Source: JBCCTX01 sp964468435
GTDB lineage: Bacteria > Bacteroidota > Bacteroidia > J057
Assembly: GCA_964468435.1 (NCBI GenBank)
Contig: CAYXVE010000006.1
Span: 82,761-146,760 of the forward strand
DNA: 64,000 nucleotides
Direction: 5' to 3'
The translations under genes were made by a program, and so were the position numbers. Every line of letters starts with the position of its first letter. Position 1 is the first letter of the stretch. Below, one piece after another: positions 1 through 9,323 of the stretch. The notes beneath the pieces are model-generated. The model worked only from the letters and a program-made list of their open reading frames with translations, made no database searches and was not told the DNA's origin.

Positions 1-1180
1 AGTCATCCCGTTCGATGTATATTTCACCCGAAAAAGTCACCCTTCGCGAACCTCCTTGCGGATCTTCGGGATTGTTAATGATATCCATTTCCTCTGATTG
101 CCCTTCTGGATAGTTTGTAATGATTACTTTTAAAGGATTCAGGACTGCCATCACCCGTGGTGCAGTCTTATTCAAATCTTCTCGGATGCTATGTTCCAGC
201 AAACCTACATCAATCAGGTTTTCGCGTTTGGCAATACCTACCCGCTGTGCAAAATTCCGGATAGATTCCGGAGTATATCCTCGCCGTCTCAGACCTGAGA
301 TTGTGGGCATACGGGGATCATCCCAGCTATCAACTTTTCCCTCCTCGACCAACATCAGTAACTTACGCTTACTCATCACAGTATAAGTAAGATTAAGCCT
401 AGCAAACTCAATCTGTCTGGGACGCAGATCGAAACCTTCCAGTTGATCCAGAAACCACTCATATAAAGGACGATGAACCTCAAATTCCAGCGTACATAGA
501 GAATGTGTAATCCCCTCGATAGCATCGCTCTGTCCATGAGCCCAGTCGTAGGTAGGATAGATGTTCCATTTACTCCCGGTACGGTGATGAGGCTTGTTAA
601 GAATCCGGTACATAATTGGATCTCTCAAATGCATGTTGGGAGAGGCCATATCTATGTTAGCACGCAGTACACGGGAACCTTCTTCAAATTCCCCGTTTTT
701 CATTCGCTCAAACAAACCCAGGTTTTCATTTATACTCCGAGTGCTATATGGACTTTCGATTCCAGGCTCGGTAGGTATACCCCGCATTTTACGAATATCC
801 TCAAGCGAGGAATCATCCACATAAGCTTTTCCTGCTTTGATTAACTGAACTGCGTAGTCATATAAGATATCAAAATAATCGGAAGCATAATATTCCCGTT
901 CATCCCAGTCATAGCCAAGCCACTTCACATCTTTTTTAATTGCTTCTACATATTTAGTATCCTCCTTAACCGGATTTGTATCGTCAAACCTGAGATTGGT
1001 TTTACCTCCATACTTTTTAGCCAATTCAAAGTTCAATACAATAGATTTAGCATGGCCAATGTGAAGAAAGCCATTGGGTTCAGGAGGGAAACGAGTATGA
1101 ATATGATGAGTTATACCTCTTTTTAAATCTTCTTCTACAATTTGCTCAATAAAGTTCAGTGATTCCTTATTTTCACTCAT
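1..1180 (-). CDS. glnS: Glutaminyl-tRNA synthetase, C-terminal part beyond the window
   Basis: Charges tRNA-Gln with glutamine in the cytoplasm. I translated the minus strand from the ATG at 1180; the frame stays open to base 1, giving about 393 codons of a protein usually near 550 residues, so the C-terminal anticodon-binding beta-barrels lie outside. The class I HIGH signature appears as PPEPNGFLHIGHAK about 30 residues in, followed by LRFDDTNP, which is typical of GlnRS/GluRS. The KMSKS-like loop reads VMSKRKL (plus-strand bases near 360-378). The pattern NMHLRDPIMYRI and the phrase YPTYDWAHGQSDAIEGITHS favour GlnRS over GluRS. It lies downstream of recF and the DUF721 gene on the same strand, after a 104-base gap. 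Confidence 0.93.
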   Translation of the reverse strand, partial: MSENKESLNFIEQIVEEDLKRGITHHIHTRFPPEPNGFLHIGHAKSIVLNFELAKKYGGKTNLRFDDTNPVKEDTKYVEAIKKDVKWLGYDWDEREYYASDYFDILYDYAVQLIKAGKAYVDDSSLEDIRKMRGIPTEPGIESPYSTRSINENLGLFERMKNGEFEEGSRVLRANIDMASPNMHLRDPIMYRILNKPHHRTGSKWNIYPTYDWAHGQSDAIEGITHSLCTLEFEVHRPLYEWFLDQLEGFDLRPRQIEFARLNLTYTVMSKRKLLMLVEEGKVDSWDDPRMPTISGLRRRGYTPESIRNFAQRVGIAKRENLIDVGLLEHSIREDLNKTAPRVMAVLNPLKVIITNYPEGQSEEMDIINNPEDPQGGSRRVTFSGEIYIERDD

Positions 1181-1284
1181 ATGATTAATCCTTGAATAAC
1201 CAGGAAAAGCCGTAATTTCCTGCTGGTGTTGTGGGTGATCTTAAAAATATAAAATTACGGATGTACCAGTATTAATGTAAATTC

Positions 1285-1578
1285 TCAGGGGAAAATTTTC
1301 ACTTCCTTGACGAGATCTTCTCCTATTTGCTGATTGACAATCTTGATGATTTCTCTTTTGGCGGAGTTCAACTCCTGACGCCAAACTGGGGAAGGGATTT
1401 TGAGGTATAGAATATGTTGCTGATACCATATCTTTTCTGTCTGCTCAGCAAGAGGTTTACCCATGATCTGTTCCCAGTTGACGATAACCTGTTGGGTTTT
1501 GGCTTTATCTTTGAGTCCGTGTTGACTAAGGAACTGATCTATAGCATCTCGCAGACTCATGTATTCGCGGTTTCTCAT
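1285..1578 (-). CDS. DUF721 (DciA-like) protein
   Basis: A 97-residue protein of the DUF721 family. Proteins of this family sit beside recF in many bacteria, and the related DciA helps load the replicative helicase; whether this short form does that is inference. Recognisable features are the N-terminal helix with SLRDAIDQFL, the core VNWEQIMGKPLAEQT, and the strand-rich ILYLKIPSPVWRQEL followed by LNSAKREIIKIVNQQIG, which matches the family's usual W-x-QEL pattern. The ATG overlaps the recF stop as ATGA, so the two genes are very probably translated together. A second in-frame ATG is at codon 7 and could be the real start. Confidence 0.85.
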   Translation of the reverse strand: MRNREYMSLRDAIDQFLSQHGLKDKAKTQQVIVNWEQIMGKPLAEQTEKIWYQQHILYLKIPSPVWRQELNSAKREIIKIVNQQIGEDLVKEVKIFP

Positions 1579-2690
1579 TGGATATGGGTTAATTGATCAT
1601 CTAAGATATGAAAAAACGCTACTTCACGTGCAGTAGAATTAAAAACACTGGCCAGGCGCTCATAAGAGGTATCTGTTACAAAGACCTGCCCATGGATCTC
1701 TTGGTCCAACAGATTAGCAATGCGTTGAAGGCGAAATTCGTCCAACTTATCAAAAATATCATCCAGCAATAATACCGGTGAGAAGTGTGTCCGCTGGGAT
1801 AATAAATGATATTGTGCAAGTTTCAGTGCAATCACAAAGGTTTTCTGCTGCCCCTGGGAGCCATAATTCTTTACTGACTGTTCATCAATCTGGAAAATGA
1901 GATCATCACGTTGTATACCTCCTGTAGTATACTGATTGACACGGTCTTTGAGAAGTCTTTTGGCAAATAACGCTTCCCATTCTTCCAGGGTATTGGCCAT
2001 CAAGTGAGAGCGATACACAATTTGAGGTTGCTCAGTTTGGTTGACGATCCGGTGAAAGTATTCCCCAAATACGGGAAGGAAATCCTGGATAAATGCTTTG
2101 CGTTCCTCGTGAATGACCTGCCCATGTGGAAAAAGTTGCATATTCCAAAGTTCCAGTTGCTCTGCATCTACATATTGATTCTCCGCAAACTGTTTGAGCA
2201 GGGCATTTCGTTGTGAAAGAATCTTATCGTATTGGATCAGATGATCAAGATATCCCGGATTATACTGGGAAATAAGGATGTCAAGAAATTTCCTTCTGGA
2301 TGCAGAAGCACCTGTAATAAGCTCCGTATCATATGGCAATATTGCCACCAGCGGTATACGTCCAATATGTTCGCTATTCTTTTTAAGGGGCTTTTGATTA
2401 ACAAGAATTTTTTTGCCTTTGCTCCTGACCATATTGCACTGGATTTTATACTTAATATTCTCATTACCAGCCTCCCCCTGGATAAGGAAAAAAGTCTCAC
2501 CTTCTTTAATTGCCTGTTTGTCCTGAGATGAACGGAAACCCCGGGTCAGCGCCAAATAGTGGATTGCATCCAAAATATTTGTTTTCCCTGCCCCATTGGG
2601 ACCTAAAATGCAGTTAATCCCCTCGCTGAACGTAATATCCAGCTCTTCATAATTGCGAAATTGAGTAAGTGTTAATCGATATATATACAC
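1575..2690 (-). CDS. recF: DNA replication and repair protein RecF
   Basis: An SMC-like ATPase that helps load RecA at gapped DNA together with RecO and RecR. The 371-residue length is normal for RecF. The Walker A loop GPNGAGKT is at residues 30-37 after the standard opening LTLTQFRNYEELDITF. The ABC-type signature appears as SQGQQKTFVIALKLAQ, and Walker B follows as PVLLLDDIFDKLD. The first codon is GTG at 2690; there is no in-frame ATG before the Walker A loop, and family alignments begin here, so a GTG start is accepted. It is followed with a 4-base overlap by the DUF721 gene. No promoter of the TAnnTTTG type was found in the 178 bases upstream. Confidence 0.96.
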   Translation of the reverse strand: MYIYRLTLTQFRNYEELDITFSEGINCILGPNGAGKTNILDAIHYLALTRGFRSSQDKQAIKEGETFFLIQGEAGNENIKYKIQCNMVRSKGKKILVNQKPLKKNSEHIGRIPLVAILPYDTELITGASASRRKFLDILISQYNPGYLDHLIQYDKILSQRNALLKQFAENQYVDAEQLELWNMQLFPHGQVIHEERKAFIQDFLPVFGEYFHRIVNQTEQPQIVYRSHLMANTLEEWEALFAKRLLKDRVNQYTTGGIQRDDLIFQIDEQSVKNYGSQGQQKTFVIALKLAQYHLLSQRTHFSPVLLLDDIFDKLDEFRLQRIANLLDQEIHGQVFVTDTSYERLASVFNSTAREVAFFHILDDQLTHIQ

Positions 2691-2868
2691 ACATGTAATT
2701 TACAATATTCTGCTCAGCTTAATTCCTCCATATAACCAGTGAGCCTGTTAATCTGCATATTGGTTCGAAAAAACTATTAGCAAATATTGGGAAAATAGTA
2801 GATTAGTACATACATAGAAGGAACCCAGAAGTTCAAAAGTTCATAACCTATAAAAATTCTATTCTTCC

Positions 2869-4623
2869 ATGACAAACGAAACGATCTCAATTGATCCAGC
2901 AATACGCTCCAAAGCTCAAATCTGGCTTGAAAGCAATATCGAAGAATCCGCCAAGAAAGAAATTTACCGGATGTTGGGTAAAGATGATCTCGAAGAATTC
3001 AACGATGCATTTTATCAAGACCTCTCATTTGGCACAGGCGGTTTAAGAGGTATTATGGGTATTGGCTCCAACCGTATCAATAAATATACCATCGGGATAG
3101 CTACTCAAGGGCTGGCCAATTACTTACTCAAAACCTACCCAGATGAGGAAATCAAGGTAGCTATAGCCTATGATAACCGGAATAACAGTCAGTATTTCGG
3201 AGAAATCACTGCTTCCGTATTTTCTGCAAATGGTATTTTCGTATACTTGTTTGAGGCACTACGCCCGACGCCAGAATTATCTTTTGCTATACGAAAACTC
3301 GGATGCTACAGTGGTGTTGTGGTTACCGCATCTCATAATCCGAAAGAGTATAATGGTTACAAGGCTTACTGGTCTGATGGAGCTCAGGTAATCCCTCCCC
3401 ATGACAAAAACATTATCGCAGAAGTAAGTAACATCAAAAAGATTGATTCTATAAATTTCAAAGCCGATGAATCCAAGATCGAGCGTATCAGCGCTTCCAT
3501 TGATGAAACATATCTGGATGCGATTGCAAGTAATGTGGTAACGCCCGAAGCTATTTCCCATCAACACGATCTTAAGATCGTATTCTCATCCATTCACGGC
3601 ACGGGTATTACACTGGTGCCTGCTATTCTGGAAAAAATTGGGTTTACCAATGTACGCATTGTAGAAGAGCAGGCTACACCAGACGGCAATTTCCCTACAG
3701 TGGTATATCCTAATCCAGAAGAAAATGAAGCTATGACCCTGTCTTTGCAACAAGCCAAAGACCTAGATGCCGACCTGGTCATGGCAACCGATCCTGACGC
3801 AGACCGTGTGGGTATAGGGGTAAAAAATCCACACGGCGAATGGCAATTACTCAATGGCAACCAGACAGGTGCGCTCCTGATTTATTATCTGCTAAAGCAA
3901 TGGAAGGCAAAAGGTAAGCTCAATGGCAATCAATATGTTTGCAAAACCATCGTTACTACTGATCTGATTGACAAAATGGCTACCCATTTTGGTGTTGAAT
4001 GTTTCAACACATTGACGGGATTTAAGTGGATCGCTTCAGTCCTCAAGAAATATGAAAACGAAAAGGAATTTATTGCTGGAGGAGAGGAGAGCTACGGATA
4101 TCTGATCGGAGACTTTGTTAGAGATAAGGACGCGATCGCATCTTGTGCCATGATCGCAGAGATGGTCGCATTTGCCAAAGATAATAACTTATCCCTATTT
4201 GATATGCTGACCGAGATGTACTTACAATTTGGAATGTACCTGGAAAGCCTGATTTCTATTAAAAAAACAGGTCAAAAAGGAGCAGAAGAGATAGAGACTA
4301 TGATGAGCGAAATGAGAAATAATCCCTACAAAACAATTTCTGGTTCTCCGGTAGTTACTTTTATCGATTACAAAGCTCAAATCCAAAGGGATATGAGAAC
4401 AGGCGAAGAACATCCTATAGACCTTCCGACATCCAACGTGTTGCAATTTATCACAGAAGAGGGAGCTAAAATTACAGCACGCCCTTCTGGAACTGAGCCT
4501 AAGATCAAATTCTACTTTAGTGTGAATCAACCCCTGGAACAAGCAGATGATTTTGATCAGGTTTATGCTGCATTAGGAGATAAAATAGAGGGAATCGCTA
4601 AAGAAATGGGCCTAAAATCTTAA
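2869..4623 (+). CDS. Phosphoglucomutase/phosphomannomutase family protein
   Basis: Interconverts hexose 1- and 6-phosphates through a phosphoserine enzyme; by length (584 residues) and layout it belongs to the PGM2/PgcA-like branch. The active-site serine loop TASHNPKEYNGYK places the phosphoserine at residue 155. The metal loop TDPDADRVGIG is at residues 307-317, the sugar-binding loop GGEESYGY near 405, and the phosphate-binding loop RPSGTEPKIKFY near the C-terminus. All four blocks are intact. The protein would feed sugar nucleotides for the polysaccharide genes 25 kb away, but it stands alone, convergent with the giant repeat gene and separated from it by a strong terminator. The start ATG has no Shine-Dalgarno sequence. 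Confidence 0.94.
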   Translation: MTNETISIDPAIRSKAQIWLESNIEESAKKEIYRMLGKDDLEEFNDAFYQDLSFGTGGLRGIMGIGSNRINKYTIGIATQGLANYLLKTYPDEEIKVAIAYDNRNNSQYFGEITASVFSANGIFVYLFEALRPTPELSFAIRKLGCYSGVVVTASHNPKEYNGYKAYWSDGAQVIPPHDKNIIAEVSNIKKIDSINFKADESKIERISASIDETYLDAIASNVVTPEAISHQHDLKIVFSSIHGTGITLVPAILEKIGFTNVRIVEEQATPDGNFPTVVYPNPEENEAMTLSLQQAKDLDADLVMATDPDADRVGIGVKNPHGEWQLLNGNQTGALLIYYLLKQWKAKGKLNGNQYVCKTIVTTDLIDKMATHFGVECFNTLTGFKWIASVLKKYENEKEFIAGGEESYGYLIGDFVRDKDAIASCAMIAEMVAFAKDNNLSLFDMLTEMYLQFGMYLESLISIKKTGQKGAEEIETMMSEMRNNPYKTISGSPVVTFIDYKAQIQRDMRTGEEHPIDLPTSNVLQFITEEGAKITARPSGTEPKIKFYFSVNQPLEQADDFDQVYAALGDKIEGIAKEMGLKS

Positions 4624-4641
4624 AAGTGTTTTCTTCCAATC

Positions 4642-4684
4642 AAAAAGGCTGTACAGAAGCAATCTGCTTCTGTACAGCCTTTAT
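4642..4684. terminator. Bidirectional intrinsic terminator
   Basis: A perfect 15-bp stem pairs 4646-4660 with 4666-4680 around the 5-base loop AATCT, and two flanking A-T pairs extend it. A-rich sequence precedes and T-rich sequence follows, so the hairpin can stop transcription from the phosphohexomutase gene on the plus strand and from the giant repeat gene on the minus strand. Confidence 0.88.
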
Positions 4685-4713
4685 TAACTTACTTAAAGAG
4701 CAATCGACCAGGG

Positions 4714-7700
4714 TTAACGCTGAATAGATACACGCAATGAAGTCAGTTCTCCACTGGGTCTCAACAGTTGCATCAAGTACATACCATTAGGCAGACTGCG
4801 TACGTCTATTTCTGCGCCTCCACTCACGTCCTGCAGAATAGTAGTTTTGATAACCCTACCATTCATATCAATCAGTTTCATCATGTGTACTCCCTGCTCA
4901 GGATCTTCAGCAGTGATTCTGAATATATCCTTTGTTACGGGGTTTGGATACAGCCCATACTGGCGATTCGCTTCTTCCTGAGGAAAATCAGCATTCGCAT
5001 CAGAAAATTTAAACTCTTGCGATGTGCTATCATTCTCTGTAAGCTTTTCATCATCTTCCTCATCACCTTCTTTTTCCTCATCATCACTTTCTTTTTCCTC
5101 CTCATCACTTTCCTGATCGTCAGATTCATTTTTTGTGATATCTACACAAGACTGAATATCAAATACTGCACCTATCGTGTCCAGATCGGCACATATCCCC
5201 TCTTCAGCGATCAAGCTCATCACCTGTGAAGCAGTGGTTTCACCTAGGGTTATCTCATTGATATTCAAAGAATCAGGATGATATACCAAAGTATGGATTG
5301 CGTATTGACCTGTATCCTGTGCAAAGAAATAGGGCCAAGGGTAAACCTCTTCTATCACTTTATCAGTTCCTTGCGTAAGAACAAAGGTGAATGCATATCC
5401 CTGTGGAATTACAGGCTTGTTTTTCACCCCAAACTTAAGCAATACAGAGCTTTGGCCATCATAGCAATCTATCGTCTTTGCCACAAGTGATCCCGCGTCT
5501 GCTAGACAATCACAGTCAGTAACCTTAAACTGAGCACCCATTTCATTTATGGCGGAACAAGCTCCTATGTCGTCCATAAATGTTTTCCAGGAATCTATGG
5601 TAGATACACCAAACTCAATCATACCGAGATAAACTTCCTTGCGCTGATACAAAAAAGCATGAATACTATAGTTCCCTTCCTCTCTAACTGTAAAGAATGG
5701 CCACTCATTCACCTGAACAATAGTCTGGTCTTCACCTTCCGCAAGCAGAAACATCATGGTATAATTATCCGGAATATCCGAGAAATCCTCAGGTACTGCA
5801 AGCAAGGTTGCCTTGCCCTCATCCAGGCAAATCTCTGGATTGATGGGTTTCATAGAGGTAATCTCCAGATCACAAAAATCCTCACAAATTCCTATATCGA
5901 AGGCAGCACCTGCTACATCCAGATCGGCACAGATGCCTTCACTTTCGATCAGTCCGACTACGTCGAAGCCTGTCGTCGTATCCAGTTTCACAACACTCAG
6001 ATCCAAAGTTAGGGTATCGTAGACCAGGCTATGGATCGTGTATATGCCTGCATTGTCTACCGTGAAAACAGAGGTATCGCTTACCGCACGGATCACCAGG
6101 CTGCTGTCTTGCGTCAGTACATACAGTTGGCTATATCCCTCGGGGATGACTGGTGATGCAGAAGCTGTCGCAGACAGCTTTACTGCCATCGTGCTATCCA
6201 GGCAACTTACAGAATCTGCTATTAGCGTTCCGGCAAATGCTTCACAGCTATCGGGAGCCGGTGCCGGCTCTGGCAAGCTGTCGCAGACTTCTACGACAAA
6301 GGCAGCACCTGCTACATCCAGATCGGCACAGATGCCTTCACTCTCGATCAGTCCGACTACGTCGAAGCCTGTCGTCGTATCCAGTTTCACAACACTCAGA
6401 TCCAAAGTTAGGGTATCGTAGACCAGGCTATGGATCGTGTATATGCCTGCATTGTCTACCGTGAAAACAGAGGTATCGCTTACCGCACGGATCACCAGGC
6501 TGCTGTCTTGCGTCAGTACATACAGTTGGCTATATCCCTCGGGGATGACTGGTGATGCAGAAGCTGTCGCAGACAGCTTTACTGCCATCGTGCTATCCAG
6601 GCAACTTACAGAATCTGCTATTAGCGTTCCGGCAAATGCTTCACAGCTATCGGGAGCCGGTGCCGGCTCTGGCAAGCTGTCGCAGACTTCTACGACAAAG
6701 GCAGCACCTGCTACATCCAGATCGGCACAGATGCCTTCACTCTCGATCAGTCCGACTACGTCGAAGCCTGTCGTCGTATCCAGTTTCACAACACTCAGAT
6801 CCAAAGTTAGGGTATCGTAGACCAGGCTATGGATCGTGTATATGCCTGCATTGTCTACCGTGAAAACAGAGGTATCGCTTACCGCACGGATCACCAGGCT
6901 GCTGTCTTGCGTCAGTACATACAGTTGGCTATATCCCTCGGGGATGACTGGTGATGCAGAAGCTGTCGCAGACAGCTTTACTGCCATCGTGCTATCCAGG
7001 CAACTTACAGAATCTGCTATTAGCGTTCCGGCAAATGCTTCACAGCTATCGGGAGCGGGAACACTATCACAAGAAAGTACACTGAAAGATGCACCTTCCA
7101 CATCCAGTGCAGCACAAATACCCTTAGCAGCAACAAAGTCAAGAACATCTGAAGCTGAGGTTTTACCCAGTTGAAGATCTGTCGGATCAAGGGTTCTAGG
7201 GTTGTAAACCAACGTATGAATAGCATATTCGCCTGCTTCATCGACTGTAAATACAGGACTCTTTCCAAATGCCTCTATCACTAGTTCACTTCCTTTTGTA
7301 AGGAGATATAACCACCGGAATTTAACAGGTACAGAAGGGGCTTCATCCCTTGAGGCGATTAATTGAACTCTTACATCTTCTTCAAGACATTGTGTAATCT
7401 CCTGTGGAATAAGTGTGCCAGGATTGGCCTCACAATCTGTTTCACATTCACCCAAATCAAATACAGCACCATCAACATCCAGTGAGGCACATATCTCATT
7501 TGCTTCAAGCTGGTCGAGTACATCTACGCCGGTAGTTACGCCAGGTTGTATATTGTCAAGGTCCAATGTACGTGGGTTGTAAACAAAAGAATGAATGCGA
7601 TAGAGATCATTCTCTTCTATTTTGAACCTGGATCTACGTTTCCATTCCTCAATCACCAGTGAATCCCCTCTTGTCAGGAGATAGCGTCTTTTGTACTTTC

Positions 7701-8709
7701 TAGGAATGACAGGCAGTTCATCAGTTATAGCTCTCAATATTACAGGTTTTCCATCTTCTACACATTCAAAATCGAGTGCGATCATGGTACCTGATTCTGC
7801 AAAGCATTCTGCTTCACAACTTTTCACCTCAAAACTTGCTCCCAGTGTATCCCAATCGTAGCAAAAGCCTTCAGCTTTCAGCATTTCAAGCCATTCATTC
7901 TGGGTAAGTCGTCCCCACTCTATGTCACCAAATTTGATGTTAGAAGGATCATACACAAAAGCATGAATGGTATAAATACCTGTGTCTGCCACGCGAAACA
8001 CAGGCTTGCTTCTGACTGCCTGGAAGACTTTGTTTTCTCCATAAGTGAGCAGGTAACGAAGCTTGAAGCCATCCGGAACAAAAGCAGGATCTGATGGAAG
8101 AGCAGCAAGCTTCATACGACCTCTACCATCATAACAGAGAATCTCTTCTGCCTCAAGACTACCAGCAAATGCCGGACAAGATACTTCGATACAAGATTCG
8201 ATCATAAAGCTGGTTTCCGCAGAATCGAGAATTGTACAACCTTCAGAGCCTTCAACGATTCCTACAAGCTCCTTGATAGTAGTTTCCTCCAGTTCAATGC
8301 TATCCAGATCAAATGTCAAAGGATCGAATACCAATTGCCTCATGACAAAAAGCCCCGTATCAGCTACCTGAAATACAGGTTCTTTACTGATAGCTTCAAT
8401 CGGTTGATCTACTCCTTTGCTCAACAAAAACATACGCTTAAGACTCTGAGGCAATCCTACAGAGTCCTGGATGTAAGCAGATAGCGTAACAGCATCCCCA
8501 TCAAAACAATCAGCCTCGAGGGCGATCAATTCTCCAGTATCGACATAACAAGAGTCCAGCGGGTGATCTCTGTGAAATGCCACTTCCGGCTGATGAGGCA
8601 GAAAATAATCCAGGAAGATGCCTTCCGGGTTTGCTTTAGATTCAGCCCAGATTATACATAGTGAGCTGAATAAGACTACAGTAAAAAAAGGTTTAAAAAA
8701 TTTTTTCAT
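4714..8709 (-). CDS. Giant secreted nine-module repeat protein with T9SS sorting domain
   Basis: A 1331-residue protein of unknown function. It begins with a signal peptide (KKFFKPFF, then a hydrophobic run ending near residue 27). Nine modules of about 125-133 residues follow, each with an opening Cys, a phrase like YLLTQGxxxVI, a strand pair resembling VFTVxxAGxYTIHxLVY, and a closing Cys; modules 5-7 are almost identical. Residues about 1194-1250 are an acidic Asp/Glu/Ser linker. Residues about 1251-1331 form a type A T9SS sorting domain (YGLYPNPVTKD, MNGRVIK, LPNGMYLMQL), so export across the outer membrane by the Por system is expected. The paired cysteines suggest disulfides within modules. 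An adhesive or surface role is a guess from architecture. I do not recognise the module family. Confidence 0.9.
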   Translation of the reverse strand: MKKFFKPFFTVVLFSSLCIIWAESKANPEGIFLDYFLPHQPEVAFHRDHPLDSCYVDTGELIALEADCFDGDAVTLSAYIQDSVGLPQSLKRMFLLSKGVDQPIEAISKEPVFQVADTGLFVMRQLVFDPLTFDLDSIELEETTIKELVGIVEGSEGCTILDSAETSFMIESCIEVSCPAFAGSLEAEEILCYDGRGRMKLAALPSDPAFVPDGFKLRYLLTYGENKVFQAVRSKPVFRVADTGIYTIHAFVYDPSNIKFGDIEWGRLTQNEWLEMLKAEGFCYDWDTLGASFEVKSCEAECFAESGTMIALDFECVEDGKPVILRAITDELPVIPRKYKRRYLLTRGDSLVIEEWKRRSRFKIEENDLYRIHSFVYNPRTLDLDNIQPGVTTGVDVLDQLEANEICASLDVDGAVFDLGECETDCEANPGTLIPQEITQCLEEDVRVQLIASRDEAPSVPVKFRWLYLLTKGSELVIEAFGKSPVFTVDEAGEYAIHTLVYNPRTLDPTDLQLGKTSASDVLDFVAAKGICAALDVEGASFSVLSCDSVPAPDSCEAFAGTLIADSVSCLDSTMAVKLSATASASPVIPEGYSQLYVLTQDSSLVIRAVSDTSVFTVDNAGIYTIHSLVYDTLTLDLSVVKLDTTTGFDVVGLIESEGICADLDVAGAAFVVEVCDSLPEPAPAPDSCEAFAGTLIADSVSCLDSTMAVKLSATASASPVIPEGYSQLYVLTQDSSLVIRAVSDTSVFTVDNAGIYTIHSLVYDTLTLDLSVVKLDTTTGFDVVGLIESEGICADLDVAGAAFVVEVCDSLPEPAPAPDSCEAFAGTLIADSVSCLDSTMAVKLSATASASPVIPEGYSQLYVLTQDSSLVIRAVSDTSVFTVDNAGIYTIHSLVYDTLTLDLSVVKLDTTTGFDVVGLIESEGICADLDVAGAAFDIGICEDFCDLEITSMKPINPEICLDEGKATLLAVPEDFSDIPDNYTMMFLLAEGEDQTIVQVNEWPFFTVREEGNYSIHAFLYQRKEVYLGMIEFGVSTIDSWKTFMDDIGACSAINEMGAQFKVTDCDCLADAGSLVAKTIDCYDGQSSVLLKFGVKNKPVIPQGYAFTFVLTQGTDKVIEEVYPWPYFFAQDTGQYAIHTLVYHPDSLNINEITLGETTASQVMSLIAEEGICADLDTIGAVFDIQSCVDITKNESDDQESDEEEKESDDEEKEGDEEDDEKLTENDSTSQEFKFSDANADFPQEEANRQYGLYPNPVTKDIFRITAEDPEQGVHMMKLIDMNGRVIKTTILQDVSGGAEIDVRSLPNGMYLMQLLRPSGELTSLRVSIQR
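5900..7057. repeat. 399-bp tandem repeat, about 2.9 near-identical copies
   Basis: The same stretch recurs with a period of exactly 399 bases: the string AGGCAGCACC sits at 5901, 6300 and 6699. The only base difference I noticed is a T/C change near 5942 versus the other copies. The period equals 133 codons, so the frame of the giant gene is kept. Homology ends near 7057, where the copies diverge at the Pro-rich linker. This encodes modules 5, 6 and 7 of the secreted protein. Confidence 0.95.
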
Positions 8710-8734
8710 AGCAAGGATTTAAAATTAAACCATA

Positions 8735-8771
8735 ACATGTAGTGTCTTCTTAAATTGACTGAACTACATGT
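8735..8771. promoter_or_regulatory. Inverted repeat upstream of the giant gene
   Basis: Arms ACATGTAGT (8735-8743) and ACTACATGT (8763-8771) are perfect 9-base inverted complements with a 19-base spacer, 26-62 bases upstream of the giant gene's ATG. The position suits an operator or a 5' leader hairpin. No protein is known to bind it; the role is inference. Confidence 0.4.
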
Positions 8772-9216
8772 ATTTTAACCTGTGTAGTCTCTAATTATTG
8801 GAAGGTCTAATAAAATATGACAATTTGTAAATTATCTTTAGTATTAATTATATATCGGTATTTTTTTCTTACAAGATAACTATCTTTTGATTTTTACTTT
8901 TTTAATACATCTCTTTTCAAATCTGTAAAAAAATATTTAGGCATGTGAAAAAGGGTCTTTTTGTAAGCGTACGAGGTTATTTTTGATTGAGAAATAGTAT
9001 GATATTGTATGCGATGGGATTTCATTTATCAGATTTATTTCTAAAAAATCATCAATAATATCAAAGAGAACACGATGATTTTCAATAAAACTTACTCAGG
9101 TATTCTTGGAGATAATGTCGAATAGGGGATGTTGTAAATCAAAAAAAATGTTGGATATCCTAATAAAATAAATTTTATTCTAATTAGAAAAGTTGATAAG
9201 CGTAAAATTTAGCACA
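8772..9216. other. AT-rich intergenic stretch without genes
   Basis: Between the leader of the giant gene and the terminator of the MORN gene. All frames are closed by frequent stops and the longest ATG-initiated frame I traced (near 9000) is about 16 codons. I see no RNA gene, repeat or clear promoter box. Confidence 0.5.
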
Positions 9217-9253
9217 AAAAAACCGGAGAAAAATGTAATTACTTTCTCCGGTT
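9215..9253 (-). terminator. Intrinsic terminator of the MORN gene
   Basis: An 11-bp stem (9221-9231 with 9243-9253) around an 11-base loop. On the minus strand it is followed by a run of seven T residues, the classical Rho-independent layout, about 70 bases beyond the MORN stop codon. Confidence 0.85.
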
Positions 9254-9323
9254 CTATTGAATATAGAAAATAAGGTTGGGTTGTCTGAATTAGCTCATCA
9301 GTGGAAAGGCAAACAATATATCC

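Noticed and set aside
4935..5129. Lys/Arg/Met-rich 64-codon minus-strand frame
   Set aside because: An alternative frame of the acidic low-complexity linker of the giant gene; composition is an artefact of the GAA/GAT repeats.
5900..7057. CRISPR-like array
   Set aside because: Repeat units are 399 bases, in frame and coding, with no short spacers and no cas genes.
6038..7174. Three nearly identical plus-strand frames of about 112-127 codons, 399 bases apart
   Set aside because: They are antisense shadows copied along with the tandem repeat of the giant minus-strand gene.
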